From positions 1 to 8,709 of the forward strand of contig CAIWET010000618.1 of NCBI GenBank assembly GCA_903911805.1: a DNA stretch of 8,709 nucleotides, given 5' to 3'. A program made the translations under genes and the position numbers. The notes below the pieces were generated by a model, which was given only the letters and a program-made list of their open reading frames with translations, made no database searches and was not told the origin of the DNA. How positions within the stretch are numbered: the stretch's first letter is position 1; every line of letters begins with the position of its first letter. Shown in pieces: positions 1-7,631 of the stretch. The DNA comes from an uncultured Ignavibacteria bacterium. GTDB taxonomy: Bacteria > Bacteroidota > Ignavibacteria > Kapaibacteriales > UBA2268.

Positions 1-3
1 AAA

Positions 4-25
4 GATAATAATATGATAATAATAT
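4..25. repeat. 11-bp tandem repeat, two copies
   Basis: The unit GATAATAATAT occurs twice without a break, just downstream of the mutase stop codon on the minus strand. It is exact but consists almost wholly of A and T, so slippage or chance in an AT-rich spacer is enough to explain it. I see no convincing terminator hairpin for the mutase gene before the window edge. Confidence 0.4.
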
Positions 26-49
26 TTTTTATCACAAATATATTTTTAG

Positions 50-1396
50 TTAAAATAAAATCGAAATTCTACTAATTAGTTCTTTACTCTCATCATAAGT
101 ACTGGATTCAGCCATTATTCGAACAATTGGCTCAGTATTTGACACTCTTAATTGAACCCAACTTTTTGGAAAAATCACTTTTACACCATCCTCAATTAAT
201 ATATTTTCGCCTGCAAATTCAATTTTAATTTTTTCGATTATACTATCAATACTACCTGCAAATTCTTTTTTGGATTTAATAAAACTATACTCAGGATAGT
301 CTTTAACTATTTCAGATAATTTTTTGCCATCGGACATTAAATTCATCAATAAAGCTATTCCACATAAAGAATCTCTTCCATAATGAACTTCAGGCAAAAT
401 TACTCCGCCACTACCTTCTCCACCAATAATTGCTCCTGTTTCTTTCATTTTCAGAACCACATTAATTTCTCCAACTGGGCTTCTAAAAACTTTTCCATTG
501 TATTTATCGGCAATATCTTCAATTAATCGAGAGGTAGAATGATTAACTACAGCAATTTTTTCACTTTTTTTAGAATTTTTAAAAACTGCTTCAACCGCTA
601 ATGCAATTGTTCTTTCTTCGCCGATTGGATCACCATTTTCATCGATTAAAACTAATCTATCTCCATCTGGGTCAACAGCAATTCCAATATCTGCATTGTT
701 ATCTTTTACGGATTGAGCCAAAGCTGTAAGATTTTGAGGTAAAGGCTCAGGAGTATGAGGAAAAATGCCAGTTCCATCGCAATATAACTCGATTACTTCA
801 ATGCCTAATTTATATAATAGCATTGGTACTATAATTGAACCACTTGCATTAACAGCATCTACTACTACTTTGAGTTTTCTTGCTTTTATTTTTTGAATAA
901 TATCAGAATTTAAATATTCGGATTTTAGGATATATTCCAAATGTTTTTCAAGAGAATCATTAATGATTTTATTTTTAACACTAATATTGAATTTATAATC
1001 AGATTTTGAATAATCAACGGCATCCCATAATTTTTCGTTTTCAATTTTATCAAAAAATATTCCAGATGAATTGATAAATTTTAACCCATTCCATTCGATA
1101 GGGTTATGAGAGGCGGTAATTGCTACTCCGGCAATTGCATCGGTATGTTCAGCAAAAAGCTGAACAGTTGGGGTAGGAACAACACCCAAATCCCAAACTT
1201 CTCTTCCATTGGCAATTAATGTTCCAACAAAAATATTTTTAATAAATTCTCCAGAAGGTCTTCCATCGCTACCAACAACGATAAAGCCAGGATTGCTTAT
1301 TACGGATAATGCATTTGCATATTTAACTATGAGTTCTGGAGTTAATGAATCGTCGATTGTGGCTCTTAGTCCAGAGATTGATCTTACTATTGGCAT
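50..1396 (-). CDS. glmM: phosphoglucosamine mutase / phosphomannomutase (GlmM-like), 448 aa
   Basis: This is an alpha-D-phosphohexomutase, most likely converting glucosamine-6-phosphate to glucosamine-1-phosphate in the cytoplasm for UDP-GlcNAc, peptidoglycan and LPS synthesis. Four family signatures are visible in order: the phosphoserine loop TASHNP at residues 94-99 (Ser96 carries the phosphate), the metal loop DPDGDR at 242-247, the sugar loop GGEGSGG at 325-331, and the phosphate loop RVSNTEP at 417-423. The length of 448 aa fits the family. The frame stays open to an ATG at 1510, but that start would lie inside the terminator of the upstream gene and would add 38 hydrophobic residues with no family counterpart. 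The ATG at 1396 gives the usual MPIVRSISGLRA-type beginning. No SD is visible, only an A-rich leader. Substrate preference (glucosamine versus mannose or glucose) cannot be fixed from motifs: the SNTEP loop is shared with archaeal and Bacteroidota bifunctional enzymes. Confidence 0.88.
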   Translation of the reverse strand: MPIVRSISGLRATIDDSLTPELIVKYANALSVISNPGFIVVGSDGRPSGEFIKNIFVGTLIANGREVWDLGVVPTPTVQLFAEHTDAIAGVAITASHNPIEWNGLKFINSSGIFFDKIENEKLWDAVDYSKSDYKFNISVKNKIINDSLEKHLEYILKSEYLNSDIIQKIKARKLKVVVDAVNASGSIIVPMLLYKLGIEVIELYCDGTGIFPHTPEPLPQNLTALAQSVKDNNADIGIAVDPDGDRLVLIDENGDPIGEERTIALAVEAVFKNSKKSEKIAVVNHSTSRLIEDIADKYNGKVFRSPVGEINVVLKMKETGAIIGGEGSGGVILPEVHYGRDSLCGIALLMNLMSDGKKLSEIVKDYPEYSFIKSKKEFAGSIDSIIEKIKIEFAGENILIEDGVKVIFPKSWVQLRVSNTEPIVRIMAESSTYDESKELISRISILF

Positions 1397-1495
1397 AATT
1401 TTTCTAAAAAAAGTAAAATTATTAATAGAAGAAATCAATTCAATATTATTTTGATAATATTTTAAATAAAGAAAAACTGAAATCTGATTTTTAAC

Positions 1496-1522
1496 AAAAA
1501 AAAGCCCCAATATTGGGGCTTT
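1496..1522 (-). terminator. Intrinsic terminator after trigger factor gene
   Basis: Positions 1501-1522 form a perfect 22-base palindrome with a GGGGC/GCCCC core. Read on the minus strand, it is followed by a run of eight T (1503 down to 1496). It lies 22 bases past the trigger factor stop codon. It also decides the start of the next gene, because the 1510 ATG falls within the stem. Confidence 0.9.
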
Positions 1523-1544
1523 AAAATCTTTTCTAATATTATAT

Positions 1545-2846
1545 TTATTTAACTTCTTCTGCTACAGGAGTATCTTCTTCAATACCCATAGAAGGAGTTT
1601 CTAATGGATTACCATTAAAATCAACGCTTCTCACTTCAGCAAAATCAATTATATATTCAAATAATTTTTGAGATAACAATTGCATTTTAAGATTTGGATT
1701 GTCCATCACAACTTTTTTAATTTGAGCTGCATCCATACCACCTAAGAATTGAGAGAACTGATTTTCGATATCATAATCTTCAACTTCAATTTTTTCTTGT
1801 TCAAGAATAGCATCTCTGATAAATTCCCATTTAACCGCTTGAGTAGCATCAACCATAAACTTATCTTTCATTTCTTCAAAGTTAAGTTTCATTGAACCAT
1901 AATATTGTTTCATACGTTTTTTATAATCTTCAAACATACTTTGAGCAACATTTAAAACAGTTGAAGTAGGTACTGGGAAGTCGTGCATTTCTAATAATTT
2001 ATCAATTACTTGATTGCGCATAGCTTCTTCAGCATTTTGGTGCCATTTTTCTTGTAATGAGAAATTGATTTCATCGCGGAATTCACTTACTGATTCTAAT
2101 CTATCTTCAGTTTGAGATTTAATAAATTCAGGAGTCAATTCAGGTAAAATATATTTTGAAATAGCTTTTATTTTTAATTTAAAATCTTTGTTTTGGTCTT
2201 TATTTGTATAATCAAATTCATAACCAACTTTTTGATTCATCAATAAAGTAACAATTTCTGGATCAACGTGGTGATCGTGTAAAAATACTCTATCAATAGG
2301 AGGATTTGGATGGTCAATCACTGAACCATCTTCATTTTTTTGGAAAACTTCCATTTCAACAGCAAAGAATTCATCAGTAATTTCTTCTGCTTCTTCTTGA
2401 GTTGAATTATCAATTTGAATATGTAGAATTGAATGATCAATTTCTTCTTCATTTACCTGATGGTAAGGTTCGTCAATCAATAATCCTTTAAAGTTCTTTA
2501 ATTCAACATTAGGGAACATTTCGAATCTAATTTTAACAGTAATTGGATCACCATCTTTATTGATATCAATAATTGAAGGTTGTTCTGCTAATTTAACGTT
2601 TTCGTCAGTTGTATAACTTTTGAAAATATCATTTGCTAATTTTTCAATTGCTTCTAATTCCAAAGAATCGCCAAAACGCTGTTTGATAATATTTGCAGGA
2701 ACTTTTCCTTTTCTAAACCCTGGTAAATTAGCGTATGCTTGAGCTTGTTTAATTGCAGCATTAAATTCTTTATTATAATCTTCTAAAGAAACGCCAAACT
2801 CAACAGTTCTTAAGCAACCTTCTTCTGATACAATTTTATATTCCAA
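1545..2846 (-). CDS. tig: Trigger factor, ribosome-associated chaperone, 433 aa
   Basis: Trigger factor binds near the ribosomal exit tunnel and shields nascent chains. The N-terminal ribosome-binding domain (about residues 1-145) carries the signature GFRKGKVP at 43-50. A central region (about 150-235) lies where the FKBP-type PPIase domain sits, and ends in LPELTPEFIK (234-243), a conserved junction. A helical C-terminal domain runs to about 405 and is followed by an acidic tail (SMGIEEDTPVAEEV). The central region lacks most FKBP-like residues, so isomerase activity is doubtful. The start codon is TTG: no ATG or GTG lies between it and the in-frame stop about 20 bases upstream, and the residues after it align with the family N-terminus. 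Only a weak SD-like GAG is present. The tRNA-Leu gene lies 37 bases upstream on the same strand, so co-transcription is likely. Confidence 0.93.
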   Translation of the reverse strand: MEYKIVSEEGCLRTVEFGVSLEDYNKEFNAAIKQAQAYANLPGFRKGKVPANIIKQRFGDSLELEAIEKLANDIFKSYTTDENVKLAEQPSIIDINKDGDPITVKIRFEMFPNVELKNFKGLLIDEPYHQVNEEEIDHSILHIQIDNSTQEEAEEITDEFFAVEMEVFQKNEDGSVIDHPNPPIDRVFLHDHHVDPEIVTLLMNQKVGYEFDYTNKDQNKDFKLKIKAISKYILPELTPEFIKSQTEDRLESVSEFRDEINFSLQEKWHQNAEEAMRNQVIDKLLEMHDFPVPTSTVLNVAQSMFEDYKKRMKQYYGSMKLNFEEMKDKFMVDATQAVKWEFIRDAILEQEKIEVEDYDIENQFSQFLGGMDAAQIKKVVMDNPNLKMQLLSQKLFEYIIDFAEVRSVDFNGNPLETPSMGIEEDTPVAEEVK

Positions 2847-2883
2847 AATCTTACTCGAATAAAATTAACAAATTTTTTTTAAG

Positions 2884-2965
2884 TGCGGTCGGGGAGAGTC
2901 GAACTCCCACGAGTCTCCTCACTAGATCCTAAGTCTAGCGCGTCTGCCAATTCCGCCACGACCGC
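2884..2965 (-). tRNA. tRNA-Leu, anticodon UAG
   Basis: On the minus strand the acceptor arms GCGGTCG and CGACCGC pair fully and are followed by discriminator A at 2884. The anticodon stem CTAGA/TCTAG encloses loop CTTAGGA with anticodon TAG (plus-strand positions 2929-2931), which reads CUA and other CUN leucine codons. A long variable arm (GAG-GAGA-CTC) marks a class II tRNA. The T arm is GGGAG-TTCGACT-CTCCC. The 3' CCA is not encoded and must be added after transcription. It lies directly upstream of the trigger factor gene on the same strand. Confidence 0.97.
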
Positions 2966-2979
2966 ATAATACAGAATTA

Positions 2980-2987
2980 CAAAATTA
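2980..2987 (-). promoter_or_regulatory. Possible Bacteroidota-type -7 box for tRNA-Leu/tig
   Basis: The minus strand reads TAATTTTG, an exact fit to the Bacteroidota housekeeping -7 pattern TAnnTTTG, 14 bases upstream of the tRNA 5' end. No well-spaced TTG/TTTG -33 box was found (the nearest TTG is about 24 bases away). With only six fixed bases in AT-rich DNA, chance is possible. Confidence 0.3.
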
Positions 2988-3244
2988 CGAAAATATTTTA
3001 TAATAATAAAGCAATAAATATATACAAATAGTTTTTTTAAGAATCGAACATTAAAATGGATATTGAAATAAGAAAAAATCCTTAAAAAAAATTGAATTTT
3101 TAACTGAATGTAATGAGTAATCTACATGAAAAAATGACGAATGATTAACGGACAATTCTATCCTTCTATAGATTAATAATAGTTCATATCTTTGAAGGAA
3201 AGCATAAATGAAAGATAAATAAAATTTTTATCCTTATATTTATT

Positions 3245-4273
3245 CTATTCCAAAAACTTCAAATTTTTAATAAATTTAAGTCTTTTCTCTGATATAAGTA
3301 ATTCTAACATTAATAATAATATACCAATACCAATAAAGTAATAATATTTATCATCATAATCTGAAAACATTTTATCTTTAAAATCAGTTTTTTGCATACC
3401 TGCAAGGTCTTGTATTAATTGATTCAAATCTGGCTCAGAATCTGAAGAGCGAATAAATATTCCTCCTCCAGCTGTTGCAATTACTTCAAGAGCTTGTGCA
3501 TCTAATTTTGTTACAACCACATTTCCTGTTTCATCTTGCAAAAATCCTGTTCTTTGTCCACCATTAACGATTGGCACTGGACCACCATTAACTGAACCCA
3601 TTCCAATGGTATAAACAAAGAAATTACTTTCTCTAGCAGTTTTTGCTGATGCAATTGCATCATCCTCGTGATTTTCACCATCAGTTATTACAAGTAATGC
3701 TTTTGGTTTTTCTTTTGCAAAATTGAAAAACTCGACCCCCATATCAATAGCAGAACCAATTGCAGTGCCTTGAGTTGGCATTAAATCAGTGGAAATAGTA
3801 TTGACAAACATTTTAGCAGCAGAATAATCTGAAGTCATAGGGAGCTGAATAAATGGTTCTCCAGCGAAAACGATTAAACCAATTCTATCGCCTTGCAATT
3901 TATCAATCAATTTATAAATCATTTGCTTGGAGCGCTCTAATCTACTTGGCTTGATATCATCGCAAAGCATTGAATTTGAAACATCGAGTGCTATCACAAT
4001 ATCCACACCTGTACTCTTTGCCTCTACCATTTTGGTGCCGATTTGAGGATTTGCCATACCAATTAGGATGAAAAATAATCCTGTTAAAAATACGCTAAAT
4101 TTTAACCAAGCCATTGTCCCAGAGCTTTCGGGAATCAATTTTACAACTAATGAATATTCACCATATTTTTTGATTAATTTTTTTCTATTTAATCTGAAAA
4201 GATAAAAAACTGCTCCTAAAGCTGGCAACAGTAGCAGTGCCCAAAAATATATATGATTTTCGAATCTAAACAT
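3245..4273 (-). CDS. batB: BatB-type VWA membrane protein, 342 aa
   Basis: This is a Bat (Bacteroides aerotolerance) family protein with a von Willebrand factor A domain held at the inner membrane. Hydrophobic segments lie at about residues 9-26, 57-74 and 311-328, bracketing a VWA domain at about 90-290 that should face the periplasm. The metal site (MIDAS) is complete: D97-x-S99-x-S101 in DVSNSM, T170 in TQGTAIG, and D198 in ITDGEN. The stretches DRIGLIVFAG, QLPMTSDYSAAKMF and GTAIGSAID, the GGQRTGFLQDETGN loop and the closing SDYDDKYYYF segment are typical of BatB rather than BatA. Known relatives sit in moxR-DUF58-batA-batB-batC operons and have been linked to stress tolerance and envelope integrity. 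Here the gene stands alone, divergent from another BatA-domain gene. The start follows an A-rich leader (TTAGAAAA then ATG) without an SD. No clear terminator is seen. Confidence 0.85.
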   Translation of the reverse strand: MFRFENHIYFWALLLLPALGAVFYLFRLNRKKLIKKYGEYSLVVKLIPESSGTMAWLKFSVFLTGLFFILIGMANPQIGTKMVEAKSTGVDIVIALDVSNSMLCDDIKPSRLERSKQMIYKLIDKLQGDRIGLIVFAGEPFIQLPMTSDYSAAKMFVNTISTDLMPTQGTAIGSAIDMGVEFFNFAKEKPKALLVITDGENHEDDAIASAKTARESNFFVYTIGMGSVNGGPVPIVNGGQRTGFLQDETGNVVVTKLDAQALEVIATAGGGIFIRSSDSEPDLNQLIQDLAGMQKTDFKDKMFSDYDDKYYYFIGIGILLLMLELLISEKRLKFIKNLKFLE

Positions 4274-4431
4274 TTTTCTAATAATATAATTTAAAAAAAG
4301 TAAAGACGAAATAAGAATTTTACATATTTTTAATTGTGTAATCTTTTATTTGGGATATGTTTAAAAACTCTTTAAAACTATCGCAAAAATTTTACGTCAA
4401 TAAATTATTTGAAAATTAATTTTAGTTATAT
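4274..4431. promoter_or_regulatory. Divergent promoter region between two VWA genes
   Basis: This 158-base AT-rich spacer must hold promoters for both batB (minus) and the BatA-domain gene (plus) if each is transcribed on its own. A TTTG at 4348-4351 could be a -33 box for the plus gene, but no matching TAnnTTTG box was found. I can name the region by position only. Confidence 0.4.
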
Positions 4432-6507
4432 ATGCAATTTCTGAATCCTTTAGTATTATTTGGTCTGGCTGCAAGTGCAATTCCTTTGATTATTCATTTG
4501 CTAAATTTAAGAAAAATCAAGACAATCGAGTTTTCATCTCTAAAATTCTTAAATGAATTACAAAAAAGTTCTATAAAAAAGATGAAAATCAAGCAGATAT
4601 TATTGCTGATTATTCGTACTTTACTTTTGATTTTCTTAATACTTGCATTTGCAAGGCCATCAGTAAAATCTCATCTTCCGATATTGGGTTCTTACTCCAA
4701 AACAAGTGCTATTATTTTGATTGATAATTCATATTCTATGGACGTATCTGATGAATTCGGAAATCGATTTAATCAGGCAAAATCTGTTGCTAAATCCATT
4801 ATTAAGAATCTCAAAGAAGGTGATGAAGCGGGTTTTGTTCTTTTGTCACCAAATGAAGCGAATGCCAAGAAATCATTAACAAGAAATCTGAAATTAATTG
4901 ATAATGAGTTGAATTCGGTAAATATAAATAATTTCAGTGGAAATTATATTAATTCATTAAGCAAAATTCAAACTTTGCTTGAAGATAGCAAGAATCTTGT
5001 TAAGGAAGTTTATATTATTTCAGATTTTCAAAAATCAAATATTAAAGAAAATCTTGATTCACTTAAGTTTTTTGACAATAATACAATCGTTTATCTAGTG
5101 CCAATTGGCGGATATTCAAAATCAGAAATTCAGAATTTATCAATTGATTCAATTAAAATAGCAAGTTCAATTTTTCAAAAGAATAAACCAGTTGAAACTG
5201 AATTTTCTGTAATCAATCTTTCAAATAAACAATTCAGCGGAATCGTAGCTAGCAATTACCTTAATAAGCAAAAGCTAGCACAGCGCTCATTTGATATTAC
5301 TTCTAATGAATCAAAAATGCTAAATATTTCCTCGATCCCATCTGTTTCAGGACTTTATAATGGATATATAGAATTAGAAAATGATGCTTTGGAACAAGAT
5401 AATAAAAGATATTATGGCTTTATCCTGCCTGAGAAACCAAAATCTGCAATAATTGGTAGCGATGCATCAATCAAATATTTGAAGATAATATTAAATTTAG
5501 ATATTGATGGACAAAATCCCACAGAAATTTTAGCAAACCGAGAAATTAGCTCAATAGATTTATCTCGATTTGATGTTGTATATTTTACGGGACCTTTCAA
5601 AAAAAGTGATTTTGCAATCATAAAGCAATATACCGAAAATGGGGGAGGAGCTTTCATTTTCGCAAATTCAGATACTGACCCTCAAGTTTTTATCGATGGT
5701 ATGAATAATATCGGACTTAATGTTCAACAAAGTACGAATAATAACCAGGAAATCAGCATTAGAAAAGTTGATAAAATGCACCCACTATTTAGTAATGTTT
5801 TCAAAAACCCTGCTGATGAAAAATTGCAAATTGAATCTCCAAAGTTTAATAAATTTTATAAAATTTCAGGTGGACAAAATATCATTAATATGGATAATGG
5901 CTCTATTTTATCAGAAATAAAAAATAAGAATGGTAAAATTTTAGTATTTGGCTCATCAACAGAAGAAAAATGGAGTAATATTGCTGTTTCTTCGATATTT
6001 CCAACAATAGTTTATAGATCGCTTTATTATTTAAGTTCAAAGGAACTTAGAAATTTATCAATACATCCTCAATATTCATATTTATTAGAAATACCATCAA
6101 AATTAGCAATTAGCGGAAAATTTAAAATGGTAAATCCTGACAACTCAGAATCCTTTTATAATCCAGCTCAAATTGGTGATAAATATATAATTGAATTAAC
6201 AAATCTCAATAAATTTGGAAATTATATTTTATATAATTCGTTAAATCAAATTGTTAGTATTCTTTCTGTAAATCCTGAAAATTTAGAGAGTAAAATTGAT
6301 AAATATTCTTCAGATGATACCAAGAAATGGTTTACTGAAATAAGCAATTCTGGGACCAAAATCGAAGAAATAAAAGAGTATAATGACATTAATAAATCAA
6401 TATCCCGAGCTAAAGCAGGAACAGAGCTATGGCAGATTTTCGTGATTTTAGCAATTGTTATGGCTTTATTAGAATTATTAATTCAAAGAATGTATAAAAA
6501 TGAATAA
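4432..6507 (+). CDS. BatA-domain/VWA-like membrane protein, 691 aa
   Basis: The N-terminus (MQFLNPLVLFGLAASAIPLI) is the BatA (aerotolerance regulator N-terminal) double-membrane domain. Helices lie at about residues 7-25 and 55-74, joined by a basic loop and ending in the usual ARP at 74-76. A VWA-like domain follows at about 92-225 with D98-x-S100-x-S102 (DNSYSM) and D198 in IISDFQ. The usual MIDAS Thr position reads SGNYINSL (169-176), so metal binding may be altered. A beta-rich section (about 235-330) and a region resembling the amidotransferase-like fold of such proteins (about 336-425, with FDVVYFTGP and ENGGGAFIF) come next. A closing membrane helix spans 666-684. The large middle part should be periplasmic. 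Exact function is unknown; a scaffold role alongside BatB-type proteins is inference. There is no SD before the ATG. It is transcribed away from batB across 158 bases. Confidence 0.82.
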   Translation: MQFLNPLVLFGLAASAIPLIIHLLNLRKIKTIEFSSLKFLNELQKSSIKKMKIKQILLLIIRTLLLIFLILAFARPSVKSHLPILGSYSKTSAIILIDNSYSMDVSDEFGNRFNQAKSVAKSIIKNLKEGDEAGFVLLSPNEANAKKSLTRNLKLIDNELNSVNINNFSGNYINSLSKIQTLLEDSKNLVKEVYIISDFQKSNIKENLDSLKFFDNNTIVYLVPIGGYSKSEIQNLSIDSIKIASSIFQKNKPVETEFSVINLSNKQFSGIVASNYLNKQKLAQRSFDITSNESKMLNISSIPSVSGLYNGYIELENDALEQDNKRYYGFILPEKPKSAIIGSDASIKYLKIILNLDIDGQNPTEILANREISSIDLSRFDVVYFTGPFKKSDFAIIKQYTENGGGAFIFANSDTDPQVFIDGMNNIGLNVQQSTNNNQEISIRKVDKMHPLFSNVFKNPADEKLQIESPKFNKFYKISGGQNIINMDNGSILSEIKNKNGKILVFGSSTEEKWSNIAVSSIFPTIVYRSLYYLSSKELRNLSIHPQYSYLLEIPSKLAISGKFKMVNPDNSESFYNPAQIGDKYIIELTNLNKFGNYILYNSLNQIVSILSVNPENLESKIDKYSSDDTKKWFTEISNSGTKIEEIKEYNDINKSISRAKAGTELWQIFVILAIVMALLELLIQRMYKNE

Positions 6508-6631
6508 TTGGCATAAGAGTTGCAGCAATATATTGAGTAAAGGAAATAGTTCTTTTATATGTATATATTGATTGATTTTAGCTTTTTAACTGTAAAAAAT
6601 AGTTTAAATGGCTAAAAATGACCATAAAAAT

Positions 6632-6639
6632 TATGATAA
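6632..6639 (+). promoter_or_regulatory. Weak promoter candidate for the J-like gene
   Basis: TATGATAA lies 28 bases before the ATG at 6668. It would serve as a sigma-70 -10 box (TATGAT). It also has the GATAA half of a sigma-28 -10 box, with TAAAAATG (6613-6620) exactly 11 bases upstream. The sigma-28 match is only 5 of 8 in each box, so it may be chance. Confidence 0.25.
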
Positions 6640-6667
6640 TAGATTAGATAAATAAGGATGGACAAAA

Positions 6668-7561
6668 ATGAATTACTCGAAAAATATAACCGAACATCAG
6701 TCAGTAAATGAGCTGAGGCGAAGAATCAAAGAGTGTAAAAGCACTTTATTGAATCTGCTTGATGATTGGCATTTTTTCCAGAATGTTCTACAGCCAAGAA
6801 TTATGTTTATATATGAAACATTCTTTGGGGATTTAGAAGCGGAGCTTCACAATAAAACTCGTTCTGCTGCAGAATTAGAACGAAGAATCGAACTTCTTTA
6901 TTATAAAATTAATAAAGGGGAACCAATTACTGAAAAGACAATTGAATTTATTAATAACCTTGTAAACAAGGAATTCGAAAGATATAGAGCAGATTTAAAT
7001 AATGCAAATATTAGCTTTGACAAAAAAAATAATGAACAGATTGATATCATTATTAATGATTTGGATATTGGCTATATTTACAGACAATTAGTTAAAAGAT
7101 TACATCCAGATATAAATGGCTATACCGAAGAATTTGAAAAATATTGGGGCAATGTTCAAGATGCTTATCAGCACAATAATCGCCATAGATTAAGAATGTT
7201 TTTTAAAATTCTTTGTGTTGACGAAGATGGTTTTATTGATAGCAATATGAATGAAGAGCTTAAGCTCAGAAATGAAGTTAAAGAGCTTGAATTGAATATT
7301 GATATGGAAAAACGTAAAATTGATCGTATGAAAAGACAAGAGCCATTTATTTTTGAAGACAAACTCAAAGATTTCAGCTGGATTGAAAAAAGACAAGGAA
7401 TTTTGAAGGAAAAAATTAGTTATTTAGAACGTCAGATTCAACAAAATGAAAGTTTATTAAAGGCAATTACTGTTAATTCTGAATTAACCCCAAGCAAGTC
7501 CTCTAATAACAAGAGTTATCATTTTCATAATGATTTCTTCCAAACAGCTTATGGAATTTAA
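6668..7561 (+). CDS. Coiled-coil protein with internal J-like domain, 297 aa
   Basis: This is a soluble cytoplasmic protein with no signal peptide or membrane segment. The N-terminal part (about residues 11-115) is highly charged and helical, with FQNVLQPRIMFIYETFFGDLE and then SAAELERRIELL. The middle (about 134-172) resembles J-domain helices II-III: YRQLVKRLHPDIN with HPD at 146-148, then FEKYWGNVQDAYQHNN, as in DnaJ proteins that stimulate Hsp70 ATPase. Helix I is weak (the segment before is DIIINDLDIGYI), and no zinc-finger or DnaJ C-terminal domain exists. Residues about 195-265 look like two coiled-coil stretches. The last 25 residues are Ser/Asn/His-rich. An AAGGA at 6654-6658 with nine bases to the ATG supports the start. 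It is likely a specialised DnaK co-chaperone or a J-derived adaptor; client unknown. A terminator follows at once. Confidence 0.75.
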   Translation: MNYSKNITEHQSVNELRRRIKECKSTLLNLLDDWHFFQNVLQPRIMFIYETFFGDLEAELHNKTRSAAELERRIELLYYKINKGEPITEKTIEFINNLVNKEFERYRADLNNANISFDKKNNEQIDIIINDLDIGYIYRQLVKRLHPDINGYTEEFEKYWGNVQDAYQHNNRHRLRMFFKILCVDEDGFIDSNMNEELKLRNEVKELELNIDMEKRKIDRMKRQEPFIFEDKLKDFSWIEKRQGILKEKISYLERQIQQNESLLKAITVNSELTPSKSSNNKSYHFHNDFFQTAYGI

Positions 7562-7575
7562 TTCCAGTGATAAAT

Positions 7576-7621
7576 AAAAAAATGGGTTAGCTCTTTTAAA
7601 AAAGCTAACCCATTTTTTTTT
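7576..7621. terminator. Bidirectional intrinsic terminator
   Basis: The arms AATGGGTTAGCT (7581-7592) and AGCTAACCCATT (7603-7614) pair perfectly around a 10-base loop. They are flanked by A5 (7576-7580) on the left and by T runs through 7621 on the right, so each strand ends in U after the stem. It serves the J-like gene on plus and the convergent small gene on minus, whose stop is at 7632. Confidence 0.93.
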
Positions 7622-7631
7622 GTATAGATAA

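Noticed and set aside
509..516. GCCGATAA on the minus strand inside the mutase gene, matching a sigma-28 -10 box
   Set aside because: No TAAA-type -35 box at the right distance, and it lies within coding sequence.
1397..1510. N-terminal extension of the mutase to an ATG at 1510
   Set aside because: It would start inside the trigger factor terminator and add 38 residues without family counterpart; the ATG at 1396 gives the standard N-terminus.
3187..3217. Inverted repeat TATCTTT/AAAGATA after the batB stop
   Set aside because: Seven AT-rich pairs with a 17-base loop and no T run on the minus strand; too weak to call a terminator.
2966..3244. Possible small gene or RNA between tRNA-Leu and batB
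   Set aside because: Only very short frames (for example nine codons) and no stable structure or SD; treated as non-coding spacer.
6576..6617. Imperfect hairpin TTTTAGC/GCTAAAA with inner AACT/AGTT after the BatA-domain gene
   Set aside because: Mismatched AT-rich stem and no T run afterwards; chance is likely in this spacer.
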